A stretch of 10,248 bases of DNA from an uncultured Megasphaera sp. (GCF_900539295.1 NZ_UQBH01000043.1:1-10248); one strand, 5' to 3'; shown: positions 1-7,569, numbered from the stretch's first letter. The notes: generated by a model from the letters alone, not told the origin. Program-made: numbers and translations.

Positions 1-166
1 GAATAGCTTCATGAGCCCGCGGCGTCGTAAAGGCCAATTCGATAGCCGTGACTCCACCTTTGATGCAGGCTTCCGACATGGCAACGGCTTCTTCCGGATT
101 ATTGCCGCGAATGACGGCAACAACACCAACTTCTTTAATTTTATTAACGACTTCGATCTTATCCAT
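1..166 (-). CDS. eda: KDPG/KHG aldolase, N-terminal part (runs off left edge)
   Basis: Class I aldolase that would split 2-keto-3-deoxy-6-phosphogluconate into pyruvate and glyceraldehyde-3-phosphate, the last step of the pathway encoded upstream. Only the first 55 codons are in the window, beginning MDKIEVVNKIKEVGVVAVIR. The VVAVIRG strand and the GGVTAIELAFTTPRAHEAI segment are typical of the first two beta strands of the KDPG aldolase barrel. Glu43 sits where the family's catalytic glutamate lies. The Schiff-base lysine is outside the window. The start at 166 is set by a GAGGAG ribosome binding site 8 bases upstream. The gene lies 48 bases after kdgK on the same strand, so it probably closes the same transcript. 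The fragment is too short to separate KDPG-specific from KDPGal-active members. It is a different gene copy from the aldolase at the right edge, because this fragment has the N-terminus and that one has the C-terminus, 10 kb apart. Confidence 0.85.
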   Translation of the reverse strand, partial: MDKIEVVNKIKEVGVVAVIRGNNPEEAVAMSEACIKGGVTAIELAFTTPRAHEAI

Positions 167-214
167 TGTGTAAACTCCTCTCACACTCTCAAAAAGATAT
201 CTCTATACAACGCA

Positions 215-1159
215 TTACGAATGGCTGGCCTGGAAGGCTTCCAGTTTTTCTCTCGTCGGCAGGCCTTCATTATCCCCGGCTACCTGAATGGCCATAGCCC
301 CGATAGCGGCGCCTCTGCGGGCAGCATCTTCCAGGCTCAAGCCATCGAGGAGGCCACTGGTAAAGCCGACGGCAAAACCGTCACCGGCGCCAACGGTGTC
401 GACGATGTGTTTAACATGATAACTGGGTACGTATAACTCTTCTTTTTCCGTACGGATATAGGTCCCGTTGCTGCCGCCGAGCTTAATGACGACGGTCTGA
501 ACGCCGCGCTGCAGGTAGTACTGGGCAATATCCTGCTCACTTTCCCGACCGGTCAGGATACGGCCTTCGCCGAGGCCCGGCATGACGATATCGGCGTACT
601 GGGCGGCATCGTTGATGACCCGAGCCATGGCTTCCTCTGATTTCCAGAGCATGGGCCGCAAATTAGGGTCAAAGGAGATGCGTACGCCTTTGCTGTGAGC
701 CCGCATCATGAGGGTGTAAATCGTTTCCCGGCACGATTCCGACAAGGCCAAGGGAATCCCGGTCACATGAAGGTGGTCGACACCGGCCCAGTCGATACCG
801 GCTAAGTCAGCCGGCTGAAAATGAGAGAATGCCGTATGCTTGCGGATATTGGCCACGAAAGGATCTCCTTCGGCAACTTTTTCTTTCATCTGGAAGCCGG
901 TCATATGGTCGTCATCGGTCCATACGTACTGTTCGTGAATATTATTTTCTTTCAGAAAATTTACGATGCAGCGGCCAAAGGGATCGATACCGACTTTGGA
1001 GATATACGATACATTATTTCCCAAACGAGCCATGCCGACGGCATAGTTCAGTTCAGCCCCGCAGACGTGGCGGGAAAAATGTTCGACCGATTCCAAGGAT
1101 CCCGTTTCTTCGGCGATGAGAAGCCCCATCGCTTCACCAATAGTAAGCACATTCTTCAT
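215..1159 (-). CDS. kdgK: 2-keto-3-deoxygluconate (KDG) kinase, PfkB family
   Basis: Cytosolic ribokinase/PfkB-family kinase of 314 residues that would phosphorylate KDG to KDPG with ATP. The N-terminal sugar-binding motif CGAELNYAVGMARLG is at residues 33-47. FDPNLRPMLW at 163-172 and PGLGEGRILTG at 194-204 resemble KDG kinases rather than ribokinases or fructokinases. The PfkB signature DTVGAGDGFAVGF is at 254-266, with Asp260 as the expected catalytic base. Length matches the family. The start is supported by a GGAGG site 7 bases upstream. The gene follows the HIT gene by 61 bases and precedes the aldolase by 48, so the two consecutive enzymes of KDG use are adjacent. 2-dehydro-3-deoxygalactonokinase is a less likely alternative, and the uxa context argues for KDG as substrate. 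Confidence 0.92.
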   Translation of the reverse strand: MKNVLTIGEAMGLLIAEETGSLESVEHFSRHVCGAELNYAVGMARLGNNVSYISKVGIDPFGRCIVNFLKENNIHEQYVWTDDDHMTGFQMKEKVAEGDPFVANIRKHTAFSHFQPADLAGIDWAGVDHLHVTGIPLALSESCRETIYTLMMRAHSKGVRISFDPNLRPMLWKSEEAMARVINDAAQYADIVMPGLGEGRILTGRESEQDIAQYYLQRGVQTVVIKLGGSNGTYIRTEKEELYVPSYHVKHIVDTVGAGDGFAVGFTSGLLDGLSLEDAARRGAAIGAMAIQVAGDNEGLPTREKLEAFQASHS

Positions 1160-1183
1160 TTTGATTCCTCCATGAGATAAGAC

Positions 1184-1207
1184 GGGACTGTCGCAGCAGA
1201 CAGTCCC
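1184..1207 (-). other. Intra-operon RNA hairpin between hit and kdgK
   Basis: A perfect 9-bp inverted repeat (GGGACTGTC / GACAGTCCC) around a 6-base loop lies in the 61-base gap between the HIT stop codon and the kdgK ribosome binding site. On the transcribed minus strand it is followed by GTCTTATCTC and not a U tract, so it does not look like a complete intrinsic terminator. It could protect the upstream mRNA from 3' exonucleases, mark an RNA processing site, or act as a partial attenuator that sets the ratio of uxa enzymes to kdgK and aldolase. The structure is plain in the sequence. The role is inferred. Confidence 0.7.
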
Positions 1208-1220
1208 TGATTACTTAGTT

Positions 1221-1640
1221 TTACAATTGTTTCTTTATTTTACCAATCATATCTTCATAGGCTGCATCTGTCAAGTAAACGCGGTCAGGGTTCATAACAA
1301 AGGTACTGTTCCATTCAAATTCATCTTTATACTTCGGAACCAGGTGGATATGCAGATGATGTCCCGTATCGGCATAAGCCCCGTAGTTTACTTTGTCCGG
1401 ATGAAAAGCTTCATGAATGGCCTTAGAAGCCCGGGCAACGTCAGCAAAGAAGGCATTGCGGTCGGCGTCGCTTAACTCCGTCATTTCGCTGACATGATCT
1501 TTATAAGCGACGATACAGCGGCCGGGATGACTCTGTTCTTTGAATAAAACAAGCATGCTGACTGACAGGTCACAGACATAGATTCCGAACTTATCCAGCG
1601 GTTCGCCTTTAACGCAGTAACCGCAGTTATTGTCTTTCAT
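1221..1640 (-). CDS. HIT-family hydrolase/nucleotidyl-binding protein
   Basis: A 139-residue protein of the histidine triad superfamily. The triad HLHIHLVP is at residues 95-102, with His97, the middle histidine, as the expected nucleophile. A CGYC pair at residues 6-9, with His49 further on, resembles the structural zinc site of many bacterial HIT proteins. Family members hydrolyse nucleoside phosphoramidates, AMP-lysine type adducts or dinucleoside polyphosphates. The GalT nucleotidylyltransferases are distant relatives. The true substrate cannot be read from the sequence. The start is fixed by AAGGAGG directly after the transporter stop codon (TAAGGAGG, 12-base gap), which suggests translational coupling. 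No step of hexuronate breakdown needs such an enzyme, so its place inside the operon is unexplained. No signal peptide or membrane segment is visible. Confidence 0.85.
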   Translation of the reverse strand: MKDNNCGYCVKGEPLDKFGIYVCDLSVSMLVLFKEQSHPGRCIVAYKDHVSEMTELSDADRNAFFADVARASKAIHEAFHPDKVNYGAYADTGHHLHIHLVPKYKDEFEWNSTFVMNPDRVYLTDAAYEDMIGKIKKQL

Positions 1641-1652
1641 AATAAAGCCTCC

Positions 1653-3086
1653 TTATTCGATGGTGCCGTGTTCCCACTTACCGTTATTCAGGTCTTCAGC
1701 AATCTGTTTGAATTTATCGTCCGTCAAGCCGTAGAAGAAGTACAAGATGATGGCGGCAATCCCAAGAGCAACGCCGGGATACAGGGTCATAGCGGCTTTG
1801 ATGCCCATGAGGGTCATTTCACTCTGAACAGCATTGGCTACGTAACCGGTCATTACCAAGATGCCGGAACTTACGACAGCAGCCAGTGCCTGAGCAATTT
1901 TACGGGAGAAGTTGAAAGCAGCATAGGTGATGCCTTCTTTACGAATACCGTTATGCCATTCGCTGTAGTCGATGACGTCGGAAACGAAGGCCCAGGTAAC
2001 ACCATTCGGGATAGCCAGGGCAACGTAGCCGATGGTAACCAAAACGATAAAGGTGTAAATATTGGTCGGAATGACGAAGTTGAGCAAGTCAGCTGCGCAG
2101 CCGATAAGCAAGCCGCCGATAGCCGTTTTCTTCTTGCCAAACTTTTTAACCAGTTTCGGAATGAGCAGGATACCGACGACGGAGCAGCCCATCATGATGC
2201 CGTTTACAATCGGCTGGAATCCCATGTAGCCCAGATTATACTGACAGAAGAAGATCATCATCTGGTTGTTGGTATTCATGGCCGAAATGGTAAACAAGGT
2301 CATTAAAATGATGCATAAGAGCGGTTTGTTGGTAAACACGAGTTTAACATAGTCAGAAGCTTTTGCCTTCTGTTCATTAGCCGTATTGCGCTTAACCGGT
2401 ACGTGTTCACGGCAGTTAAAATAGCAAATTGCAAAGCCGATGACGCCGACGATAGACATGATGGCCGCGGCAACAAAGAAGCCGTGGTGAGGAGAGGCGA
2501 ACATCATGACGACAGGGACGAAGGCCATGCCGGTAATGAGCTGAGCCCCGATGGAGCCGGCCTGACGGGTCGTTGCCATCTGGCTTCGTTCTTCAACGTC
2601 TCGGGTCATAACACTGGCCAGGGAGGAATAAGGAATATTAGTAAAGGAGTAAACAAGGCCCCAAGCCATGTAAGCGCCGTAAGCAAAGATAATCTTACCT
2701 GTCGGCGATACTTCAGGCATGGTAAAGGTAATGACCGTCAAGATAGCCAGGATGACGGCAGAAAACATCATGACCGGACGGAACTTACCGCGAGGACCGA
2801 TGTTCTTGCGGCCGTCGATAACCGAACCGGCAATAGGATCCATAAAAGCGTCGAAGATTTTGGTAAAGGCGAAGATACCGGCAACAGCCGCCGCTGGGAT
2901 GGTACAAACGTCAATCCAGTATTTCGTCAAGTAGGCCTGTCCGAGGTCAAACATAAACCCGTTGCCAAAATCACCAAATCCATAACAAATCTTTTCACGC
3001 CACGACAGCTTTACATGGCCGTCTTTGGCTGCCTGCCCTTCAACCGGAGCGTTCGGCTTCGGCAGGGTTGCTTCTTGTGTGCTCAT
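1653..3086 (-). CDS. GPH-family (MelB/UidB-like) sugar:cation symporter, probable hexuronate/hexuronide uptake
   Basis: A 477-residue membrane protein of the glycoside-pentoside-hexuronide:cation symporter family in the major facilitator superfamily, with about 12 hydrophobic segments from residue ~35 to ~452. Family marks are YGFGDFGNGFMFDL (35-48), the motif DAFMDPIAGSVIDGR (79-93) with Asp79, Asp83 and Asp91, GKFRP (100-104), and the late motif DVIDYSEWHNGIRKEGITYA (370-389). MelB uses the equivalent first acidic pair for cation and sugar binding. The hydrophilic N-terminal tail of ~28 residues is a little longer than usual. The start has an AAGGAGGGAG site overlapping the uxaA stop. Operon context suggests galacturonate, glucuronate or a uronide/oligo-uronide as substrate, but the sequence alone does not fix the sugar. 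It is not an ExuT-type (ACS family) transporter. Confidence 0.9.
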   Translation of the reverse strand: MSTQEATLPKPNAPVEGQAAKDGHVKLSWREKICYGFGDFGNGFMFDLGQAYLTKYWIDVCTIPAAAVAGIFAFTKIFDAFMDPIAGSVIDGRKNIGPRGKFRPVMMFSAVILAILTVITFTMPEVSPTGKIIFAYGAYMAWGLVYSFTNIPYSSLASVMTRDVEERSQMATTRQAGSIGAQLITGMAFVPVVMMFASPHHGFFVAAAIMSIVGVIGFAICYFNCREHVPVKRNTANEQKAKASDYVKLVFTNKPLLCIILMTLFTISAMNTNNQMMIFFCQYNLGYMGFQPIVNGIMMGCSVVGILLIPKLVKKFGKKKTAIGGLLIGCAADLLNFVIPTNIYTFIVLVTIGYVALAIPNGVTWAFVSDVIDYSEWHNGIRKEGITYAAFNFSRKIAQALAAVVSSGILVMTGYVANAVQSEMTLMGIKAAMTLYPGVALGIAAIILYFFYGLTDDKFKQIAEDLNNGKWEHGTIE

Positions 3087-3098
3087 TGCACTCCCTCC

Positions 3099-4592
3099 TT
3101 ATAAGGTAACACCGTTTTTAAATATAGCCAGTTCGTGTTTATCCAAGGCTTCCGATTTTGCCAAAACACGTCCGGACGCTACATCGAGTATATATTGGAA
3201 CAGGCGGTCAGCGGCTGCTTCCCGCGATTCCCCTTCAGCAATCGTGCCGGCATTAAAATCGATCCAGTTCTTCTTGAATTCGGCCAGCTTACTGTTGCTG
3301 GAAATCTTAATCGTCGGTACCGGGCAGGCAAAAGGCGTTCCCCGGCCAGTTGTAAACAAGACCATGTGGGCACCGGCTGCAGCTAAGGCATTGGCCGCAA
3401 CTAAGTCATTGCCCGGTGCCTGCAAGAGGTTCAGCCCTTTCTTTTGGACTCGGTCGCCATAAGACAAGACATCTTCTACCAGGGCCTGACCGCCTTTCTG
3501 TACGCAGCCAAGGGACTTATCTTCCAGGGTCGTAATGCCGCCGGCTTTATTGCCCGGAGACGGGTTTTCATTGATCTTTTCACCGTAGTTCATGAAGTAT
3601 TCTTTAAAGTTGTTTACCAGATCTACGGTCTTATCGAAGACTTCTTCATTGCGGGCCCGATTCATGAGCAGCGTTTCGGCACCGAACATTTCCGGCACTT
3701 CCGTCAGGATCGACGTGCCGCCGGCTGCGATGAGGCGGTTAGAGATTTCACCGACCAAAGGATTGGCCGTAATGCCCGAAAATCCGTCCGAGCCGCCGCA
3801 CTTCAGGCCGATCGTCAGCAGTGAGGCATCGCAGGGTTCCCGGTGGGATTTAGCCGCATAGTCGCACAGTTCTTTGACAATCGCCGTGCCGGCTTCGATT
3901 TCATCTTCTACGTCCTGGCAGATGAGGAACTTGATGCGGTCGTGATCATAGTCACCGATGACTTCCTTCATCAAGCTGATTTGGTTGTTTTCACAGCCAA
4001 GGCCAAGGACCAGGACGGCACCGGCATTGGGATTGTGAATAAGGCCACTTAATACTTTCTGCGTATGGAGCTGGTCGTCACCGAGCTGCGAGCAGCCATG
4101 GGGATGACTGTAGGAATAGATGCCGTCGATGTTGTCAGTCTTATAGACCTGGGCCGCCGTTTCAATAGCCCTGGCAATATTGTTGACACAGCCGACGGTC
4201 GGAATGATCCAAACTTCATTGCGGATACCGGCCTGGCCGTCTGTCCGTTTATATCCGAGAAACTCGTATTTTTTTTCACTTTCCTTGGGAGGACGCTGAG
4301 CCTTTTCCGGTTCGTAGGTGTAATCCAGGAGGTCGCCCAGTTTACTTTGGACGTTGTGGGTATGGACCCAGGAACCCTGAGGAATATCCATTTTTGCAGT
4401 CCCGATAGGGAAACCGTATTTTACGACGTCTTCGCCTTTTTTAATCTCTTTAATGGCGATTTTATGGCCTGCCGGAATGTCCTGGCAGACGGCAAAAGAC
4501 TCTCCGCCGACGGTAACGCTGCTGCCTTTGGCAACAGCGTCAACAGCGACGGCAACATTATCATCAGCGTGTATCTGGAATACGTTCATCAT
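3099..4592 (-). CDS. uxaA: Altronate dehydratase
   Basis: Cytosolic enzyme of 497 residues that dehydrates D-altronate to 2-keto-3-deoxygluconate. An N-terminal SAF domain (about 1-95) ends with the WVHTHN motif at 75-80. The large UxaA catalytic domain (about 105-497) carries GCVNNIA (134-140), HPHGCSQLG (163-171), GLGCENNQ (197-204), GLKCGGSDGFSGITANP (262-278) and TGRGTPFACPVPTIKISSN (415-433). These conserved cysteines and histidines fit the iron-dependent mechanism described for the family. The fused SAF + UxaA layout and length are those of altronate dehydratase and not of mannonate dehydratase (UxuA). The gene begins with two ATG codons. The Shine-Dalgarno AGGAG is 3 bases from the first and 6 from the second, so the second Met (4589) may be the real start. 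It sits 7 bases after uxaB and 12 before the transporter. Confidence 0.95.
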   Translation of the reverse strand: MMNVFQIHADDNVAVAVDAVAKGSSVTVGGESFAVCQDIPAGHKIAIKEIKKGEDVVKYGFPIGTAKMDIPQGSWVHTHNVQSKLGDLLDYTYEPEKAQRPPKESEKKYEFLGYKRTDGQAGIRNEVWIIPTVGCVNNIARAIETAAQVYKTDNIDGIYSYSHPHGCSQLGDDQLHTQKVLSGLIHNPNAGAVLVLGLGCENNQISLMKEVIGDYDHDRIKFLICQDVEDEIEAGTAIVKELCDYAAKSHREPCDASLLTIGLKCGGSDGFSGITANPLVGEISNRLIAAGGTSILTEVPEMFGAETLLMNRARNEEVFDKTVDLVNNFKEYFMNYGEKINENPSPGNKAGGITTLEDKSLGCVQKGGQALVEDVLSYGDRVQKKGLNLLQAPGNDLVAANALAAAGAHMVLFTTGRGTPFACPVPTIKISSNSKLAEFKKNWIDFNAGTIAEGESREAAADRLFQYILDVASGRVLAKSEALDKHELAIFKNGVTL

Positions 4593-4599
4593 AATCTCC

Positions 4600-6054
4600 T
4601 TATGCAGTCAATTCGGTAAGATGAGCTTTGACGCCAACTTCCGCCATGCGGTCCATATGAGCCGTTACAGCATCCGCGAGGCCGTCAATGGCAGTCAAAT
4701 CTTCGCCCCACCAAGCCTGTTGTCCGAGGACGGCTTTGACATAGTCAGCCGTCGCAAGACCTGCATGGTCTTTGATAAAGTCCAATTTTTCTTCGTCATC
4801 GTGAATTTCATAGGTGTTGCCGGTCCGGGACCCGATGAGGCATTGGTCGCTGGCTTCCGTCGTACGGTAGAATGCCAGGAGGGCGGCCAGCGAATAGGTC
4901 AGGAACTTCGGCAGTTTTCCCGTCGCTGCCAGGCTGTCCTTAAAGGTCGGCAGGATGCGGGCTCTCCACTTCGAAATGGAGTTGAGGGAAATAGCCAGGA
5001 GTGCGTGTTTTACGAAGGGATTTTCGAATCGTTCGTAGACCGCACGAGCAAAGGCAACGGCCTTCTCTTCCGGTAAATCGACGGTCGGCACGATTTCGCC
5101 AAAAACCGTCTGATCCAGGGATTTGCGGATGATCGGGTCTTCCATGCACTGGCCGACGTAGTCGAGGCCGGAGAGATAGGCCCCGAGAACCATCGACGTA
5201 TGAGCGCCGTTGAGGATACGGACTTTCTGTTCTTTGAAAGCTTGGATGTTGTCCGTAAATTCGACGTGGAATTTACTCGATTTTAACGGCAGACGATCGG
5301 CCAGTGTCGAATCACCGATAACCCATTGAGAAAAAGGTTCGGCCTGGTCGAGGAGGGCGTCTTCATAGCCCAGTTCAGCCTGAATTTTTTCAATGGAGTC
5401 TTCAGGGTAGCCTACGACGATGCGGTCGACGAGGGTGTCGACAAAGCGGCAGCTATGCGCAAGCCAGCCCAGGAAGCCTTGTTCCAATCCCCAGTTTTCT
5501 GCATACTTGGTAACGCAGTCCTGAAGAAGTTTACCGTTATTATCGTTCAACTCCGTCGGCAGCATGATGAGGCCTTTGTCGGCAGCACCTTTATAGAAGG
5601 TATACCGTTCATAGAGGAACTTCGTCAGTTTGGCCGGAAAGGTTGTCGGCGGGCAGTCTTCGAATTTGTCGGCAGCATCACAGACAATGCCGGCTTCCGT
5701 CGTATTAGATACGACGAATTCGAGAGTATCTTCATGAGCCAGAGCCATGAAGGCGTCGTATTCATCGCGGGCACTGATTACGGTCTTTACGGACGTAATG
5801 ACCCGGTTTTCCTTGCAGACTTTGCCGTTCTGCTGACCTCTCAGGCAGACCGTGTATATGTCATTTTGCTTAGAATAACGGTCGGTCTTGCCCGAGCGGG
5901 GCATGACGACAGCCACGCTGCCGTCAAAACCGTTTTCCTCGTTAGCTACGTCAACAGCGTAGTCGACGAAGGCACGCAGGAAATTGCCTTCCCCAAACTG
6001 TAAGATCCGCACGGGATGCTGTTGTTTCTGATGGAATTCACTTACATTTTTCAT
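4600..6054 (-). CDS. uxaB: Tagaturonate reductase (altronate oxidoreductase)
   Basis: NAD(H)-dependent polyol dehydrogenase of the mannitol dehydrogenase family, 484 residues, as expected for UxaB. It would reduce D-tagaturonate to D-altronate. The dinucleotide-binding segment is RILQFGEGNFLRAF (16-29). VVSNTTEAGI (114-123) is the usual second Rossmann strand. The active-site motif KVRILNGAHT (277-286) gives Lys277, Asn282 and His285 with the same spacing as the catalytic Lys-Asn-His of mannitol dehydrogenases. UxuB (fructuronate reductase) is a close paralog, but uxaA and uxaC on both sides and the absence of uxuA favour UxaB. The start has a GAGGG site 6 bases upstream and lies 13 bases after the uxaC stop. 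Confidence 0.93.
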   Translation of the reverse strand: MKNVSEFHQKQQHPVRILQFGEGNFLRAFVDYAVDVANEENGFDGSVAVVMPRSGKTDRYSKQNDIYTVCLRGQQNGKVCKENRVITSVKTVISARDEYDAFMALAHEDTLEFVVSNTTEAGIVCDAADKFEDCPPTTFPAKLTKFLYERYTFYKGAADKGLIMLPTELNDNNGKLLQDCVTKYAENWGLEQGFLGWLAHSCRFVDTLVDRIVVGYPEDSIEKIQAELGYEDALLDQAEPFSQWVIGDSTLADRLPLKSSKFHVEFTDNIQAFKEQKVRILNGAHTSMVLGAYLSGLDYVGQCMEDPIIRKSLDQTVFGEIVPTVDLPEEKAVAFARAVYERFENPFVKHALLAISLNSISKWRARILPTFKDSLAATGKLPKFLTYSLAALLAFYRTTEASDQCLIGSRTGNTYEIHDDEEKLDFIKDHAGLATADYVKAVLGQQAWWGEDLTAIDGLADAVTAHMDRMAEVGVKAHLTELTA

Positions 6055-6067
6055 CGTTTACCCTCGT

Positions 6068-7477
6068 TTACATCTGAAATTGAAAATAGTTGGCTGCGTT
6101 GTTGTAGCAAATGTCTTCGACTAATTGACGAAGTGCGTCTTCATCGTTCGGATATTCGCCGTTTTCGACGAGATTGCCGATCCAGTTGCAGAGAATTCGG
6201 CGATAATATTCATGACGAGCATAGGACAAGAAGGAGCGGGAGTCCGTCAGCATGCCCAGGATATTGCCAAAAACAGATTCGTCGGCAATGCCGTTCATCT
6301 GATCGAGCATGCCCTGTTTCGTATCATTGAACCACCAGGCAGCGCCCTGCTGAATTTTGCAGCGAACGCCAGGACCCTGGAATGCGCCGATAATCGTAGC
6401 AATCATGGCATTGTCATTAGGGTTGCCCGAATAAAGAATCGTCTTCGGCAAAATATGAAGTTCATTGAGATGGTCTAAAAGGGCGATAAGGCCTTTGCAG
6501 CAGTTGCCTTCGGCAATGCTGTCATACCCCGTATCAGGACCAAGTTTACGATACATTTCCGAGTTGAGGTCGCGCAGGGTTGCAAAATGGATCTGCATAG
6601 CCCAGCCGCGTTTATGATATTCACCGGCAAGATAGGTGAGGACGGCCGTCTTATAAGCTTCCGTTTCTTCCTTACTTACAGCTTCGCCTTTCAAGGCTTT
6701 GGCCATGATGGCATCAATCGTCTTTTCATCGGCTTCACGGCAGAAAACATATTCCAAGGCATGGTCCGTAGCGCGGCAGCCCATTTCTTCAAAGAAGACA
6801 ATTCGTTTGTCCATGGCTTTGCGAAGGTCGGCAAAGTTCTTGATATCGACGCTGGCAGCCTTACCGAGACGAGCCATGTAATCCGCGTAGCCGGCTTTGT
6901 CGACGTTCATCAGTTTGTCCGGACGCATAGCCGGATATACTTTAGCAGAACAAGTCTTTTCGTCTCTCAATTTTTTATGCCATTTCAAATCGTCTGCCGG
7001 ATCGTCCGTCGTGCAGATGACTTTAACATTAGACTGTTCGATCAGGCCCTGAACGCCCATACTTTTTTCCTGGAGCTTAGCATTGCAGCGGTTGAAAATG
7101 TCTTCAGCATTCTTTTCGGTCAGCGGTTCATTAATTCCGAAATAACGCTGTAATTCCAAATGGCTCCAATGATAAAGGGGATTGCCGATAGAGCGAGAAA
7201 GCGCTTTCGCATATTCAACAAATTTTTCCAAGTCCGTCGACGTTTCACCGGTGACTTTTTCTTCAGGAGTACCGTTGGCACGAATGATGCGCCATTTGTA
7301 ATGGTCACCGCCGAGCCATACTTCGGTAATGCTGCGGAAATGGTGATCTTCAGCGATTTCCTGCGGAGAGATGTGACAGTGATAGTCAATAATCGGCATC
7401 TTAGCGGCATAATCATGGAATAAATGTTTTGCCGTATCCGTATCCAATAAGAAATCCTTGTCCATAAATTGTTTCAT
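6068..7477 (-). CDS. uxaC: Glucuronate/galacturonate isomerase (uronate isomerase)
   Basis: A 469-residue uronate isomerase of the amidohydrolase-like superfamily that converts D-galacturonate to D-tagaturonate and D-glucuronate to D-fructuronate. It is the first enzyme of the pathway. The motif PIIDYHCHISPQEIAED at 28-44 supplies His33 and His35 of the metal-type HxH pair. WAMQIHFATLRDLNSEM, the ILYSGNPNDN region, and the C-terminal GMLTDSRSFLSYARHEYYRRILCNWIGNLVENGEYP block are characteristic of UxaC. The length matches the E. coli enzyme. I place the start at 7477 (MKQFMDKDF), where GGAAGGAG lies 9 bases upstream. An in-frame ATG at 7510 exists but has no ribosome binding site and would add an unlike N-terminus. 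This is the promoter-proximal gene of the operon. Confidence 0.95.
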   Translation of the reverse strand: MKQFMDKDFLLDTDTAKHLFHDYAAKMPIIDYHCHISPQEIAEDHHFRSITEVWLGGDHYKWRIIRANGTPEEKVTGETSTDLEKFVEYAKALSRSIGNPLYHWSHLELQRYFGINEPLTEKNAEDIFNRCNAKLQEKSMGVQGLIEQSNVKVICTTDDPADDLKWHKKLRDEKTCSAKVYPAMRPDKLMNVDKAGYADYMARLGKAASVDIKNFADLRKAMDKRIVFFEEMGCRATDHALEYVFCREADEKTIDAIMAKALKGEAVSKEETEAYKTAVLTYLAGEYHKRGWAMQIHFATLRDLNSEMYRKLGPDTGYDSIAEGNCCKGLIALLDHLNELHILPKTILYSGNPNDNAMIATIIGAFQGPGVRCKIQQGAAWWFNDTKQGMLDQMNGIADESVFGNILGMLTDSRSFLSYARHEYYRRILCNWIGNLVENGEYPNDEDALRQLVEDICYNNAANYFQFQM

Positions 7478-7536
7478 TTTATTTATCTCCTTCCAAATCC
7501 CCGGCATCATGTCTGTCGGTCAACTGAGAAAATTAT

Positions 7537-7550
7537 TGTAAGCTCTTACA
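7537..7550. promoter_or_regulatory. LacI-type operator candidate O1 in the uxa leader
   Basis: TGTAAG-CT-CTTACA is a perfect 6+6 palindrome. It resembles the LacI-family/cre pattern TGTAANCGNTTACA, but the usual central CG is CT. It would lie at about +9 to +22 of the uxa transcript, a position where bound repressor blocks initiation or escape. The LacI-family product of the divergent gene is the obvious candidate to bind. A global CcpA-type regulator is the alternative. Confidence 0.6.
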
Positions 7551-7555
7551 CTTAT

Positions 7556-7569
7556 CTTTACCGAAAGAA
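7556..7569 (-). repeat. Mirrored 14-base element, minus-strand copy
   Basis: Minus-strand TTCTTTCGGTAAAG. It begins inside the uxaC -10 box and ends 5 bases before operator O1. A 13-of-14 copy, TTCTTTCGGTTAAG, lies in the opposite orientation at 7720-7733. Each copy reads toward an operator-like site and toward the gene on its own side, so the pair looks like shared promoter architecture and not chance sequence. Confidence 0.55.

Noticed and set aside
11..436. Plus-strand reading frame across the aldolase start and the kdgK end
   Set aside because: It is antisense to two genes with good start signals and lacks a ribosome binding site.
1184..1207. Hairpin as an intrinsic terminator ending the operon after hit
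   Set aside because: No U tract follows on the transcribed strand, and kdgK plus aldolase downstream continue the pathway with no clear promoter of their own.
1668..2306. Plus-strand reading frame (212 codons) opposite the transporter
   Set aside because: Antisense shadow. The hydrophobic transporter on the other strand explains the absence of stops.
2403..3104. Long plus-strand reading frame (233 codons) opposite the transporter gene
   Set aside because: It is antisense to a clear GPH transporter, has a low-complexity Asp/Asn/Arg-rich translation with no family motif, and arises from the codon pattern of the true gene.
4453..5076. Plus-strand reading frame (207 codons) spanning the uxaB/uxaA junction
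   Set aside because: It crosses two well-supported minus-strand genes and shows no protein family features.
5326..6003. Long plus-strand reading frame (225 codons) opposite uxaB
   Set aside because: It lies fully antisense to uxaB, has no ribosome binding site or recognisable domain, and is a shadow of the real gene.
7478..7510. Upstream in-frame ATG giving a uxaC protein 11 residues longer
   Set aside because: No Shine-Dalgarno precedes 7510, whereas GGAAGGAG is well placed for the ATG at 7477, and the shorter form matches the family length.
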